NCBI GenBank assembly: GCA_903922535.1 | Contig: CAIXUF010000337.1 | Coordinates: 1 to 20,306 of the forward strand | Reading direction: 5' to 3' | Origin: Candidatus Hydrogenedentota bacterium | GTDB taxonomy: Bacteria; Hydrogenedentota; Hydrogenedentia; Hydrogenedentiales; CAITNO01 | Length of the DNA stretch: 20,306 nucleotides | Shown: positions 14,499-20,306 of the stretch, piece after piece | How the letters are laid out: the number at the start of each line of letters is the position of its first letter | How positions within the stretch are numbered: the stretch's first letter is position 1 | Notes under the pieces: generated by a model | The model's database searches: none | Told to the model about the DNA's origin: nothing | Seen by the model: only the letters and a program-made list of their open reading frames with translations | Position numbers and translations under genes: made by a program

Positions 14499-15257
14499 CT
14501 ACGCGATGGTCTTCTGGCGGTACAGTTCGTCGGGCCGCGTGTCAATGCGGCGGATGTCCGCCTCGGTCATCCACTTGGGGCCGCCGACGCTGTACGCGCC
14601 GACCAGCACCTGGTGCATCTTCTCGCCCATGTCGGTGATGTTCTTGACGCTTTTGGCGTTCGGGCCGAGCGCGAATATGCCGTGGCTTTCCAGCAGCATG
14701 GCCTTGGGCAGCACGCCCTCCTCCTGCACATACTTGCGGACCCGCGCGCGCACCTCGCGCGCCAGCACGAGACCCGGATCAACGTAGGGCACAAACACCG
14801 ACTTGTGGCCCAGCACCACAATGTGGTCCGGGCAAAGTCGGCCAAGCGCCGCCTCGCGGGCGTGGATGGAGCACATGAGCGCGTTCGTCGCGACCGGGTG
14901 CGTGTGCCCGATGAAATTGTATTCGGCGTGTTTGTAGAGCAGCGCATGCATCATGGTCTCGACCGACGGCATGCGTTTCTCGTCTGGGTTGATGAGCGCG
15001 TTGCGCAGATTTGCCGACACGTCGGCATCGGTGGCCGATGGATCGTCCAGAATGGCCGTCACCTTCGAGATGGAGACTTCGAGAAAGTCGCCGGGGCCCA
15101 TGGTGCCAAGGCAGGTGCCGGAGGCCTTGATATAGAACGTGTCTTCGTCAATGCGGGCCGAAGTGTTGCCCTCGCCGATCATGGCATAGGGTTTGCCGGG
15201 ATCACCGAGATAATGTGAAAGTTCCACCAATTCTGCCAGTACGGCCTGCTTGTCCAT
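14499..15257 (-). CDS. Class II aldolase/adducin-family protein
   Basis: A 252-residue member of the FucA/AraD family. It shows GEGNTSAR (residues 28-35), KASG (44-47), SVETMMH with the likely catalytic Glu100, GHTHP with zinc ligands His118 and His120, and LLESHG with His192 as third zinc ligand. These are the residues that bind zinc and activate a ketose-1-phosphate for cleavage to dihydroxyacetone phosphate plus an aldehyde. Epimerase or decarboxylase members share the fold, so aldol cleavage is likely but not proven. The ATG at 15257 has CGGAG about 8 nt upstream. It is the first gene of the aldolase-dehydrogenase-SDR operon, which lies 225 bp downstream of proS. No kinase or transporter for the sugar is present in the window. 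Confidence 0.85.
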   Translation of the reverse strand: MDKQAVLAELVELSHYLGDPGKPYAMIGEGNTSARIDEDTFYIKASGTCLGTMGPGDFLEVSISKVTAILDDPSATDADVSANLRNALINPDEKRMPSVETMMHALLYKHAEYNFIGHTHPVATNALMCSIHAREAALGRLCPDHIVVLGHKSVFVPYVDPGLVLAREVRARVRKYVQEEGVLPKAMLLESHGIFALGPNAKSVKNITDMGEKMHQVLVGAYSVGGPKWMTEADIRRIDTRPDELYRQKTIA

Positions 15258-15371
15258 GCTTGTTGCTCCGGTTTGGGTTCAAAGGATGGGACGATTATAA
15301 CAAAAGTTGCGCGGATATCGCGCCCGACCGGCGGGGGGCTGGCCGGGCACATGCCCAACGACCTTGACTCG

Positions 15372-15449
15372 ATGGACAATATGGACAGGCGTCCAAAGCC
15401 GACGCCGGGTTAAGTCCAAGCTGTCCATGAAGTCCATAGCGTCCATGGA
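15372..15449. repeat. Intergenic GTCCAT 9-bp repeats forming a long inverted repeat
   Basis: GTCCAT occurs three times at exact 9-bp spacing (15423, 15432, 15441), and its complement ATGGAC twice at 9-bp spacing (15372, 15381). The 17-nt arms 15372-15388 and 15421-15437 match at 14 positions and enclose a 32-nt loop, which itself holds a GGCGTC/GACGCC stem. It lies about 35 bp after the proS stop and could end transcription or be a member of a dispersed intergenic repeat. The rest of the 225-bp gap shows no gene. Confidence 0.6.
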
Positions 15450-15482
15450 TTGAGTGTCGTCGTGGCCCGCCAAATGCGTTGA

Positions 15483-16910
15483 TCAGTAGGCTTGCGCGGC
15501 GATGACGCGGTGTGTGCAGAGCTTTCCGCTGATCATGCAGGGGCCTTCTTCCTCGGGGGCGTCAAAGGGGATGCAGCGCACCGTCGAACGGGTGTCCTCT
15601 TTGAGCTGCTCCTCCACCGCGGGATTGTCCACATCAAGAAACACGCGGAAGAAACCACCCTGCTCGACGCGCGCCTTGTACTCGTCATAGCTGTCCACCG
15701 TGTACGTGCGGTCGATCATGCGCTGCTTCGCGGCGTTGAACAGGCTTGTCTGGATGTCCTCCAGCAGCTTCTCCAGATTCTCGCGCAGGTTCTCCGCAGG
15801 CATGGTGACCTTTTCGCCGGTGTCGCGGCGGACGACGACGACGCTGTTGCTCGCAACGTCGCGCGGTCCCAGTTCTATGCGGACGGGAATGCCCTTCAAT
15901 TCCCACTCGTTGAACTTGTAACCCGGCTTGTACTGGTCGCGGTCGTCGATCTTGAAGAAGAGGGGATCCCAGCCGGCGGTGATTTCACGGGCCTTGCCGA
16001 GCACCAGCGCCATTTCCTCCTCGCTGCGCCAGATGGGCACGAACACGACAGGCACCGGGGCGAGGCGCGGCGGGATGACCAGGCCGTTGTCGTCGCTGTG
16101 GTTCATAATCATGCCGCCGATGAGACGCGTGGACACGCCCCAGCTCGACGCCCACACGTACTTCAGTTCCATGTCGCGGTCCTGGAACTTCACGTCAAAA
16201 GCCTTGGCGAAATTCTGGCCGAGATGGTGCGAGGTGCCCGCCTGCAGCGCTTTGCCGTCCTGCATCATGGCCTCGATGCAGTAGGTGTGGTGCGCGCCGG
16301 CGAACTTCTCCGACTGCGTCTTGCGGCCGACCATGACGGGCATGGCCAGATAGTCCTCGGCGAAGCGCTCATACACATGCACCATCTTCAACGCCTCCTC
16401 CTCTGCCTCCTCGGAGGTGGCGTGGGCCGTGTGGCCCTCCTGCCAGAGGAACTCCGTCGTGCGCAGGAACAGGCGCGTGCGCATCTCCCAGCGGCAGACG
16501 TTGCACCACTGGTTGATGAGGATCGGCAGGTCGCGATACGAGTTAATCCAGCCCTTGTAGGTGGACCAGATGATGGTCTCGGAGGTGGGGCGGATGGCCA
16601 GCGGCTCTTCCAGCAGCTTGCCGCCACCGTGGGTGACCATGGCGCATTCGGGCGCAAAGCCCTCCACATGCTCGGCCTCCTTTTTCAGGAAGCTTTCGGG
16701 GATGAACATGGGGAAATAGGCGTTGACGTGGCCCGTTTCCTTGAACATGCGGTCAAGCCGCTGCTGAATTTTTTCCCAGATGCCGTAGCCGGTCGGGCGG
16801 ATGACCATGCATCCCTTCACCGGCGAGTACTCGGCCATTTCGGCTTTGAGTACGACGTCGATGTACCACTGCGAATAATCGTCTGAACGCTTTGTGATGC
16901 CCTTGGCCAT
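15483..16910 (-). CDS. proS: Prolyl-tRNA synthetase, class 3 (archaeal/eukaryote-like) type
   Basis: A 475-residue class II synthetase that charges tRNA-Pro in the cytoplasm. The core motifs are in order: motif 1 around [16 protein letters not shown]...NAYFPMFIP, the proline pocket RPTSETIIW, motif 2 [14 protein letters not shown], and motif 3 near [15 protein letters not shown]. The anticodon-binding domain follows, and a C-terminal extension ends in Tyr, typical of the shorter archaeal-type enzyme. The YbaK-like editing insertion of the longer bacterial type is absent. The ATG at 16910 has AAGGA 8 nt upstream. It stands alone, with a 343-bp gap on its 5' side and a repeat-bearing gap on its 3' side. 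It is housekeeping and independent of the catabolic genes nearby. Confidence 0.95.
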   Translation of the reverse strand: MAKGITKRSDDYSQWYIDVVLKAEMAEYSPVKGCMVIRPTGYGIWEKIQQRLDRMFKETGHVNAYFPMFIPESFLKKEAEHVEGFAPECAMVTHGGGKLLEEPLAIRPTSETIIWSTYKGWINSYRDLPILINQWCNVCRWEMRTRLFLRTTEFLWQEGHTAHATSEEAEEEALKMVHVYERFAEDYLAMPVMVGRKTQSEKFAGAHHTYCIEAMMQDGKALQAGTSHHLGQNFAKAFDVKFQDRDMELKYVWASSWGVSTRLIGGMIMNHSDDNGLVIPPRLAPVPVVFVPIWRSEEEMALVLGKAREITAGWDPLFFKIDDRDQYKPGYKFNEWELKGIPVRIELGPRDVASNSVVVVRRDTGEKVTMPAENLRENLEKLLEDIQTSLFNAAKQRMIDRTYTVDSYDEYKARVEQGGFFRVFLDVDNPAVEEQLKEDTRSTVRCIPFDAPEEEGPCMISGKLCTHRVIAAQAY

Positions 16911-16933
16911 GATCTGATTCCTTGGTAGAGTGG

Positions 16934-16973
16934 GCGGCGCGCGCGCCGCGTGAAACGGGCCGGAATCATAGCA
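16934..16973 (-). promoter_or_regulatory. Extended -10 promoter and GC-palindrome leader of proS
   Basis: TGCTATGAT on the minus strand (16973-16965) is a strong extended -10 match; no clear -35 is visible. The predicted start near 16958 gives a leader of about 48 nt. That leader contains a perfect 16-bp GC-only palindrome (16934-16949), which would fold or act as a binding site about 24 nt before the ATG. Confidence 0.45.
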
Positions 16974-17102
16974 CAGCCCGGGTCCGCGCCGCCATGCTTG
17001 GGGATGAAGAAGATCGGGAATAAAGAGGAAAGGTCCCCACTACGATCCTCCAAGTGTCAGTGAACGGAAAAGACAGCCGCAGGGTGCGTCTCGCCTGGAA
17101 AC

Positions 17103-17120
17103 GCCAATCTCCCGATTGGC
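17103..17120 (-). terminator. Perfect 7-bp stem hairpin downstream of the AraC-type gene
   Basis: GCCAATC and GATTGGC arms enclose a 4-nt loop. In the minus direction the hairpin is followed by GTTTCC, a poor T-run, about 134 nt after the regulator's stop. It is a weak terminator candidate; other roles are possible. Confidence 0.3.
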
Positions 17121-17253
17121 CGGCCTTTGCCACATGCCCAGGTGTCCGCGTGCAGCGGGCAATCCTGTCTGCGCGGGCATGACGTCGGGCGCGGCGGCCG
17201 CCAAGGACAGTGGGCGGGAGACGGCGTCACTTCGTTCGTGATAACGTCAACCT

Positions 17254-18450
17254 TCATCCACGGCGGTGACCATTCCTATACCGGGCGGGCGTCTGGCCGG
17301 TGTAGCGGCGGAAGACTTTCTGGAAGTAACTCTGGTCGCTGAAGCCGCAGTCGAGCGCGATGAGGCACAGTTCCCTGTCGGACCGCGCCAGCAGTTCGCA
17401 GGCGCGGTTGACGCGCATCTGGTTCAACAGGTCGGCGAAGCCCCGGCCCGCGTGGCGTTTGAAGATGCGCGAGAAGTGCGACGGCGAAACCCCGGCGGCG
17501 CGGGCCGCGTCGTCGCGGACAATCATTTCGCCGCAGTGTTCGCGCATAAAGCGCAGCGCGCGTGCGCACTGCGCGGACTGGTCGGGAGCGGCGTGCGGGG
17601 CAAGGCTGTCCATCACGCGCTGGAGCAGTTCAATGAGCCAGGCAAGCAAAGCCTCCTCGGAATCAAGCCGCGACAGGGCTGCCATCTGTTCATAGTTCGC
17701 GCCGAGCAGCGCTGCCGGGCTTCCGCCCGCCTCCGCCGCGGCGCGCGATAGGGTAACAGCCAGTTCCATGCAGTAGCTCTTGATGACGTCGATGCGCCGC
17801 CCGGCGCTGAAGTGAATCGCCACCAGCACACGGTTCAGGGCGGCCCGGGCCTCGGGGGCGTCGCCACGGCGCACGGCGTCAATCAGCGCGGGCTCCTCGC
17901 GCAGCCAGACCTCGCGCATGTCATCGGCACCGCGCGCCTTCCATGCGTGGATGGCCTCTGCGCGAAGCTGTTCCTGGCCGTGGCGGGCGCGGTGCGCGGC
18001 GAGTAGGGCCGCATTGAGCACGTTGTGCTCCTCCGCCAGCGCCAGCAGGTCGGCACAGGCACCGCGCACGTCCAACGGCGGCGTGGCGGGATCGGCGGGA
18101 AACACGCGGGACTCTTCCGCCTCAGACACCAGCCCGCCGTGCAGTTCCTGGTTGCACATCACGGGCACGGCCCAGATAATGCGGCGGCGGGGGCAGAACT
18201 CGACCGCCGGTTCGCCCCAGCGCAGCGCCTCGGACACGGCCAGCCTCCGCGCCTCGCAACAGGATTCATCGCCCGCCTGTCTGCAAGGCGGGCGTCCGGC
18301 AGCAAGCGTGCCGTCGCACACGACGGCATACAGGGGCAGCCCCCAGCGCGCGTGGTAGCGCGCCGCCATCTTGCGGAACACGGCGGGGTCAAGCCCCGCG
18401 GTGGCGGGGGAATCGTCCTTCCCGGGGACATGTCGGGCATTCTTGGGCAT
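17254..18450 (-). CDS. AraC/XylS-family transcriptional regulator with Cys-rich PocR-like sensor region
   Basis: A 398-residue regulator. The C-terminal ~100 residues form a double helix-turn-helix: ARAAGVSPSHFSRIFKRH for the first and LIALDCGFSDQSYFQKVFRRYTGQTPARYR for the second, both canonical for AraC proteins. The N-terminal part (about 20-125) has clustered cysteines (CDGT, CRQ, CCEARR, FCPRR) followed by WAVPVMCNQELHGGLVSE. This order of Cys residues and a PV...G.L strand resembles PocR-type ligand domains, known to sense small organic molecules; the match is by eye. A helical linker lies between. The ATG at 18450 is chosen because the upstream frame looks noncoding, though no strong ribosome-binding site precedes it. 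It is divergent from the HtrA gene. Its targets might include the sugar or methyl genes, which is inference. Confidence 0.8.
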   Translation of the reverse strand: MPKNARHVPGKDDSPATAGLDPAVFRKMAARYHARWGLPLYAVVCDGTLAAGRPPCRQAGDESCCEARRLAVSEALRWGEPAVEFCPRRRIIWAVPVMCNQELHGGLVSEAEESRVFPADPATPPLDVRGACADLLALAEEHNVLNAALLAAHRARHGQEQLRAEAIHAWKARGADDMREVWLREEPALIDAVRRGDAPEARAALNRVLVAIHFSAGRRIDVIKSYCMELAVTLSRAAAEAGGSPAALLGANYEQMAALSRLDSEEALLAWLIELLQRVMDSLAPHAAPDQSAQCARALRFMREHCGEMIVRDDAARAAGVSPSHFSRIFKRHAGRGFADLLNQMRVNRACELLARSDRELCLIALDCGFSDQSYFQKVFRRYTGQTPARYRNGHRRG

Positions 18451-18489
18451 GGCGGGAAAAGCATACCAGAACGGCGAATTTGGGCGCGC

Positions 18490-18522
18490 GGACGAACACG
18501 GACCATACGGACGGACATGGAC
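18490..18522. repeat. GGAC-rich short repeat cluster in the divergent promoter region
   Basis: GGAC occurs at 18490, 18500, 18509, 18513 and 18519, including GGACGGACATGGAC. The ATGGAC unit matches the 9-bp repeats at 15372-15449. It lies between the AraC-type gene and the HtrA promoter and may be a binding site array or a degraded copy of the same repeat. Confidence 0.4.
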
Positions 18523-18552
18523 AAAAGCCAACACCCGGTAATGCTGTGCGAA

Positions 18553-18588
18553 TTGACATGTATTCTTCCGGGAAGGGTTGGATATAAT
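18553..18588 (+). promoter_or_regulatory. HtrA promoter with perfect hexamers and a 24-bp spacer
   Basis: TTGACA (18553-18558) and TATAAT (18583-18588) are both perfect consensus but 24 bp apart, well beyond the normal 16-18. The spacer contains the palindrome CTTCC-G-GGAAG (18565-18575). The -10 alone may be used (TG lies one base off the extended -10 position), or a regulator may bring the boxes into phase. The leader to the ATG at 18631 is about 35 nt. Confidence 0.5.
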
Positions 18589-18630
18589 CCGGTGTTCAAT
18601 CAGGGTGTTCAGGAAAAGGGAGACTTTCCT

Positions 18631-20019
18631 ATGCATTTGAAAGACGGTGTTCTGTTGCGGCGGACTTGGGCCGCTTTGGCGGTGTGCGCGGCGCTGCTGC
18701 CCACGGGCTGCGCCACGTTTGGCGGCGGCGGGCAGGACGGCCCGGTCATCCGGGCCAAGGAAAAGGTGGCCCCCGCGCTGGTGCATATAAGGCCGGTGAA
18801 AGAGGTCTTTGCCGGCGGCAAAAAGACGGAGATGCTGGCCGTGGGCAGCGGCTTCATCATCAGCCCCAACGGCTACGTGGTGACCAACGAGCACGTGGCG
18901 GGCGAGAGCAGTTCGGTGCAGTGCGTGCTCAGCGACCACCGCGAAGTGGGCGCGAAGGTGGTCGGTACCGACGCGGACACGGACATCGCAGTGCTGAAGC
19001 TGGACACAGCAGACAAGCTGCCCTGGGTGCGGATGGGCCGCTCGGCAAGCCTGGAAGCGGGGCAGACCGTGCTCGCCCTGGGCAGCCCGCACGGACTGGC
19101 CCGGTCGGTGTCAAAGGGCATTGTGAGCGTCACGGACCGCTATCTCGGCGACGAAGGCCAGATGGTGTCGCCCTACAATGACTGGATTCAGACGGACGCG
19201 GCGATCAACCCCGGCAACAGCGGTGGACCACTGGTGAACATCAAGGGGGAGGTGGTCGGCGTGAACGCGCGCATTCTGAATGGCGCGGAGAGCGTCGGTT
19301 TTGCCATACCCATCGACACGGCGCGGGAGGTGGTGGACGCGATTATCCGGGACGGCCGGGTGCACCGGAGCTGGGTTGGCGTCACGTTCCAGGAGATGAT
19401 GGCCAAGACGGACGATCCCTCCCAGCACGGCGTGGTCATCTCCGACGTGGAACGGCTATCGCCCGCGGCGGAGGCGGGCGTGAAGCCGGGCGACGTGCTG
19501 GTGGCGATCAACGGCCACGAGATGAACGCGCGCTTTGAGGAGGAACTGCCTGCGGTGCGCAAGGCCGTGGCAGACCTGCCTGTGGGCTCCATGGCAGTCC
19601 TGTCGGTCCATCGCGGGGAGGAGAAGGTGGACCTTTCGGTGAAGACCGAGGAGAAGATCGCGCAGAAGGGCAGCCAGGCCGAATTTGGCGAGTGGGGCTT
19701 CACGGCAATCGACGTGACCCCGGAGATTGCGCGGCGCGCGCAACTGCCGGAACGGACCGGCATCCTCGCGTCGGGCGCCAATCCGGGCGGTGTTGCGGCG
19801 CGGGCGGGCCTGCAGGAGGGCGACATCATCCTGAAGATCGACGACCAGAAGGTGAACGATCTGGACGGATTCAAGGCCCTGTACAAGGAGCACCACGGGG
19901 CGCAGAAGAAACTGATCATGCTGTTCGTGCAGCGGGGCGCGCTGACGCGGTTTGTGCTGATAAACGCGACGCCGGAAGCGGCGCAGCCCGAAGAGGAGAA
20001 GCCCGGCCATGCGGAATAA
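18631..20019 (+). CDS. HtrA/DegP-type serine protease, predicted lipoprotein with two PDZ domains
   Basis: A 462-residue envelope protease. The N-terminal signal has a basic start, a hydrophobic core and LLPTGC with Cys27 as probable lipidation site (Pro at -3 is unusual for a lipobox). The trypsin-like domain carries the full triad: His88 in TNEHVAG, Asp118 in DTDIAVLKL and Ser197 in NPGNSGGPL, with VGSGFIISPNGYVVTN leading in. PDZ1 lies at about 245-335 (GVVISDV, AGVKPGDVLVAINGHE) and PDZ2 at about 350-445 (GILASGANPGGVAARAGLQEGDIILKIDD). It should degrade or refold misfolded envelope proteins while anchored to a membrane. The open frame extends to 18025, but the ATG at 18631 starts the signal peptide and has AAAAGGGAGA upstream. 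Its last 11 bases overlap the next gene, so the two are probably co-expressed. Confidence 0.92.
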   Translation: MHLKDGVLLRRTWAALAVCAALLPTGCATFGGGGQDGPVIRAKEKVAPALVHIRPVKEVFAGGKKTEMLAVGSGFIISPNGYVVTNEHVAGESSSVQCVLSDHREVGAKVVGTDADTDIAVLKLDTADKLPWVRMGRSASLEAGQTVLALGSPHGLARSVSKGIVSVTDRYLGDEGQMVSPYNDWIQTDAAINPGNSGGPLVNIKGEVVGVNARILNGAESVGFAIPIDTAREVVDAIIRDGRVHRSWVGVTFQEMMAKTDDPSQHGVVISDVERLSPAAEAGVKPGDVLVAINGHEMNARFEEELPAVRKAVADLPVGSMAVLSVHRGEEKVDLSVKTEEKIAQKGSQAEFGEWGFTAIDVTPEIARRAQLPERTGILASGANPGGVAARAGLQEGDIILKIDDQKVNDLDGFKALYKEHHGAQKKLIMLFVQRGALTRFVLINATPEAAQPEEEKPGHAE

Positions 20020-20306
20020 ACCCCTGTTGATCCTTCTCGCGGCGGCGGCCGCGTTCACGGCGGCTGCGCAGGACGATTTCACCGTGCAGGCGCTGCAGGG
20101 CGGCTATGACAAGGTGGTTCCGGCCGTCTGCCAGGTGCTGTTCACCCTGGAGGTGACCGACCCGCGCTCGGGCGAGACGGTCCGGCGCAACGGAACCTGC
20201 CTTGGCCTGATTGTGCGCGCGGACGGGCTGGTAATGTCCGAGGGCCACCTTTCGGTGGAAAACGCAACCCCCGTAGACCTTCGAATCCGCGTCGGGCGCA
20301 GATCGG
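20009..20306 (+). CDS. Partial CDS, secreted trypsin/HtrA-like protein
   Basis: The ATG at 20009 overlaps the end of the HtrA gene by 11 bases, with AGGAG about 10 nt upstream, and the frame is open to the right edge (99 residues visible). It has a clear signal peptide (MRNKPLLILLAAAAAF, cleavage near AAAQ). GTCLGLIVRADGLVMSEGHL corresponds in position and pattern to the HtrA strand pair VGSGFIISPNGYVVTNEHV, and the His of SEGHL could be the catalytic one. The remaining triad lies beyond the window, so I cannot say whether it is an active protease or a degenerate partner of the upstream HtrA. Confidence 0.75.
   Translation, partial: MRNKPLLILLAAAAAFTAAAQDDFTVQALQGGYDKVVPAVCQVLFTLEVTDPRSGETVRRNGTCLGLIVRADGLVMSEGHLSVENATPVDLRIRVGRRS

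Larger units (their letters stand above)
16911..17253. other. 343-bp intergenic region between proS and the AraC-type gene
   Basis: No convincing gene or tRNA is visible. It holds the proS promoter and leader on the left, a purine-rich stretch around 16997-17040, and a short perfect hairpin at 17103-17120. A GC-rich part with imperfect TGTC-CGCGGGCA-like repeats (about 17140-17183) extends toward the regulator's stop codon. Short open frames here have no start signals or family resemblance. Confidence 0.6.

Noticed and set aside
13056..15218. Long plus-strand open frame (720 codons) opposite the sugar operon
   Set aside because: Its translation is Arg/His/Gln-rich with no family pattern. The opposite strand holds three genes with intact catalytic motifs, so it is a high-GC antisense shadow. 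The same applies to plus-strand frames at 234-1436, 1469-2818, 9058-10677 and 15492-16886.
18025..18630. Upstream extension of the HtrA frame
   Set aside because: It overlaps the AraC-type gene in antisense, and the signal peptide begins at the ATG at 18631.
18451..19092. Upstream extension of the AraC frame
   Set aside because: It runs antisense through the HtrA gene and its promoter; the translation looks noncoding.
1..20306. CRISPR array, tRNA/rRNA genes, insertion sequences or transposases
   Set aside because: No regularly spaced long repeats, cloverleaf-like sequences or transposase motifs were found on either strand by eye.

Overview
This is a high-GC (about 60% or more), gene-dense bacterial window. 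Eight genes plus a partial ninth at the left edge lie on the minus strand from proS leftward. An AraC-type regulator is also on the minus strand, and two secreted protease-like genes run rightward from a divergent promoter region. Signal peptides, a lipoprotein-type HtrA, a class-3 (archaeal/eukaryote-like) ProRS, a methanol:corrinoid methyltransferase (MtaB), a URO-D/MtaA-family protein and intergenic 9-bp GTCCAT repeats suggest a diderm environmental bacterium, perhaps Hydrogenedentes/PVC-like and possibly anaerobic. That placement is inference; nothing here fixes the taxonomy.

Layout. 1-117: start of a coiled-coil-like protein running off the left edge, with its own promoter. 243-1250: URO-D superfamily protein with the H-x-C...C zinc motif of corrinoid methyltransferases. 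1325-8855: three tandem paralogues of a YfhO-like (GT-C fold) multi-pass membrane protein; the units are about 2.6 kb and include conserved intergenic leaders. 8917-10320: secreted TIM-barrel glycosidase-like protein. 10501-11883: MtaB with all three zinc ligands. 12079-15257: a tightly packed three-gene sugar-catabolic operon (class II aldolase, SorE-like zinc dehydrogenase, SrlD-like SDR). 15483-16910: proS. 17254-18450: AraC regulator with a Cys-rich, PocR-like sensor region. 18631-20019: HtrA-type lipoprotein protease with two PDZ domains, overlapping a second secreted protease-like gene that is cut by the right edge.

How the genes may work together. The aldolase, dehydrogenase and SDR most likely oxidise and cleave a sugar alcohol or ketose phosphate. 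MtaB implies methyl transfer from methanol (or a related methyl donor) to a corrinoid protein, and the URO-D protein could be the matching MtaA-type partner, but no MtaC-like corrinoid protein is present in the window. The three membrane proteins probably transfer sugars from lipid-linked donors across the envelope. The most distinctive structure is the triplicated membrane-protein array: a promoter-like TTGACT-N16/17-GATACT element sits exactly at the stop codon of every copy, the leader is duplicated, and the copies look mosaic. No tRNA, rRNA, CRISPR or transposase was seen.
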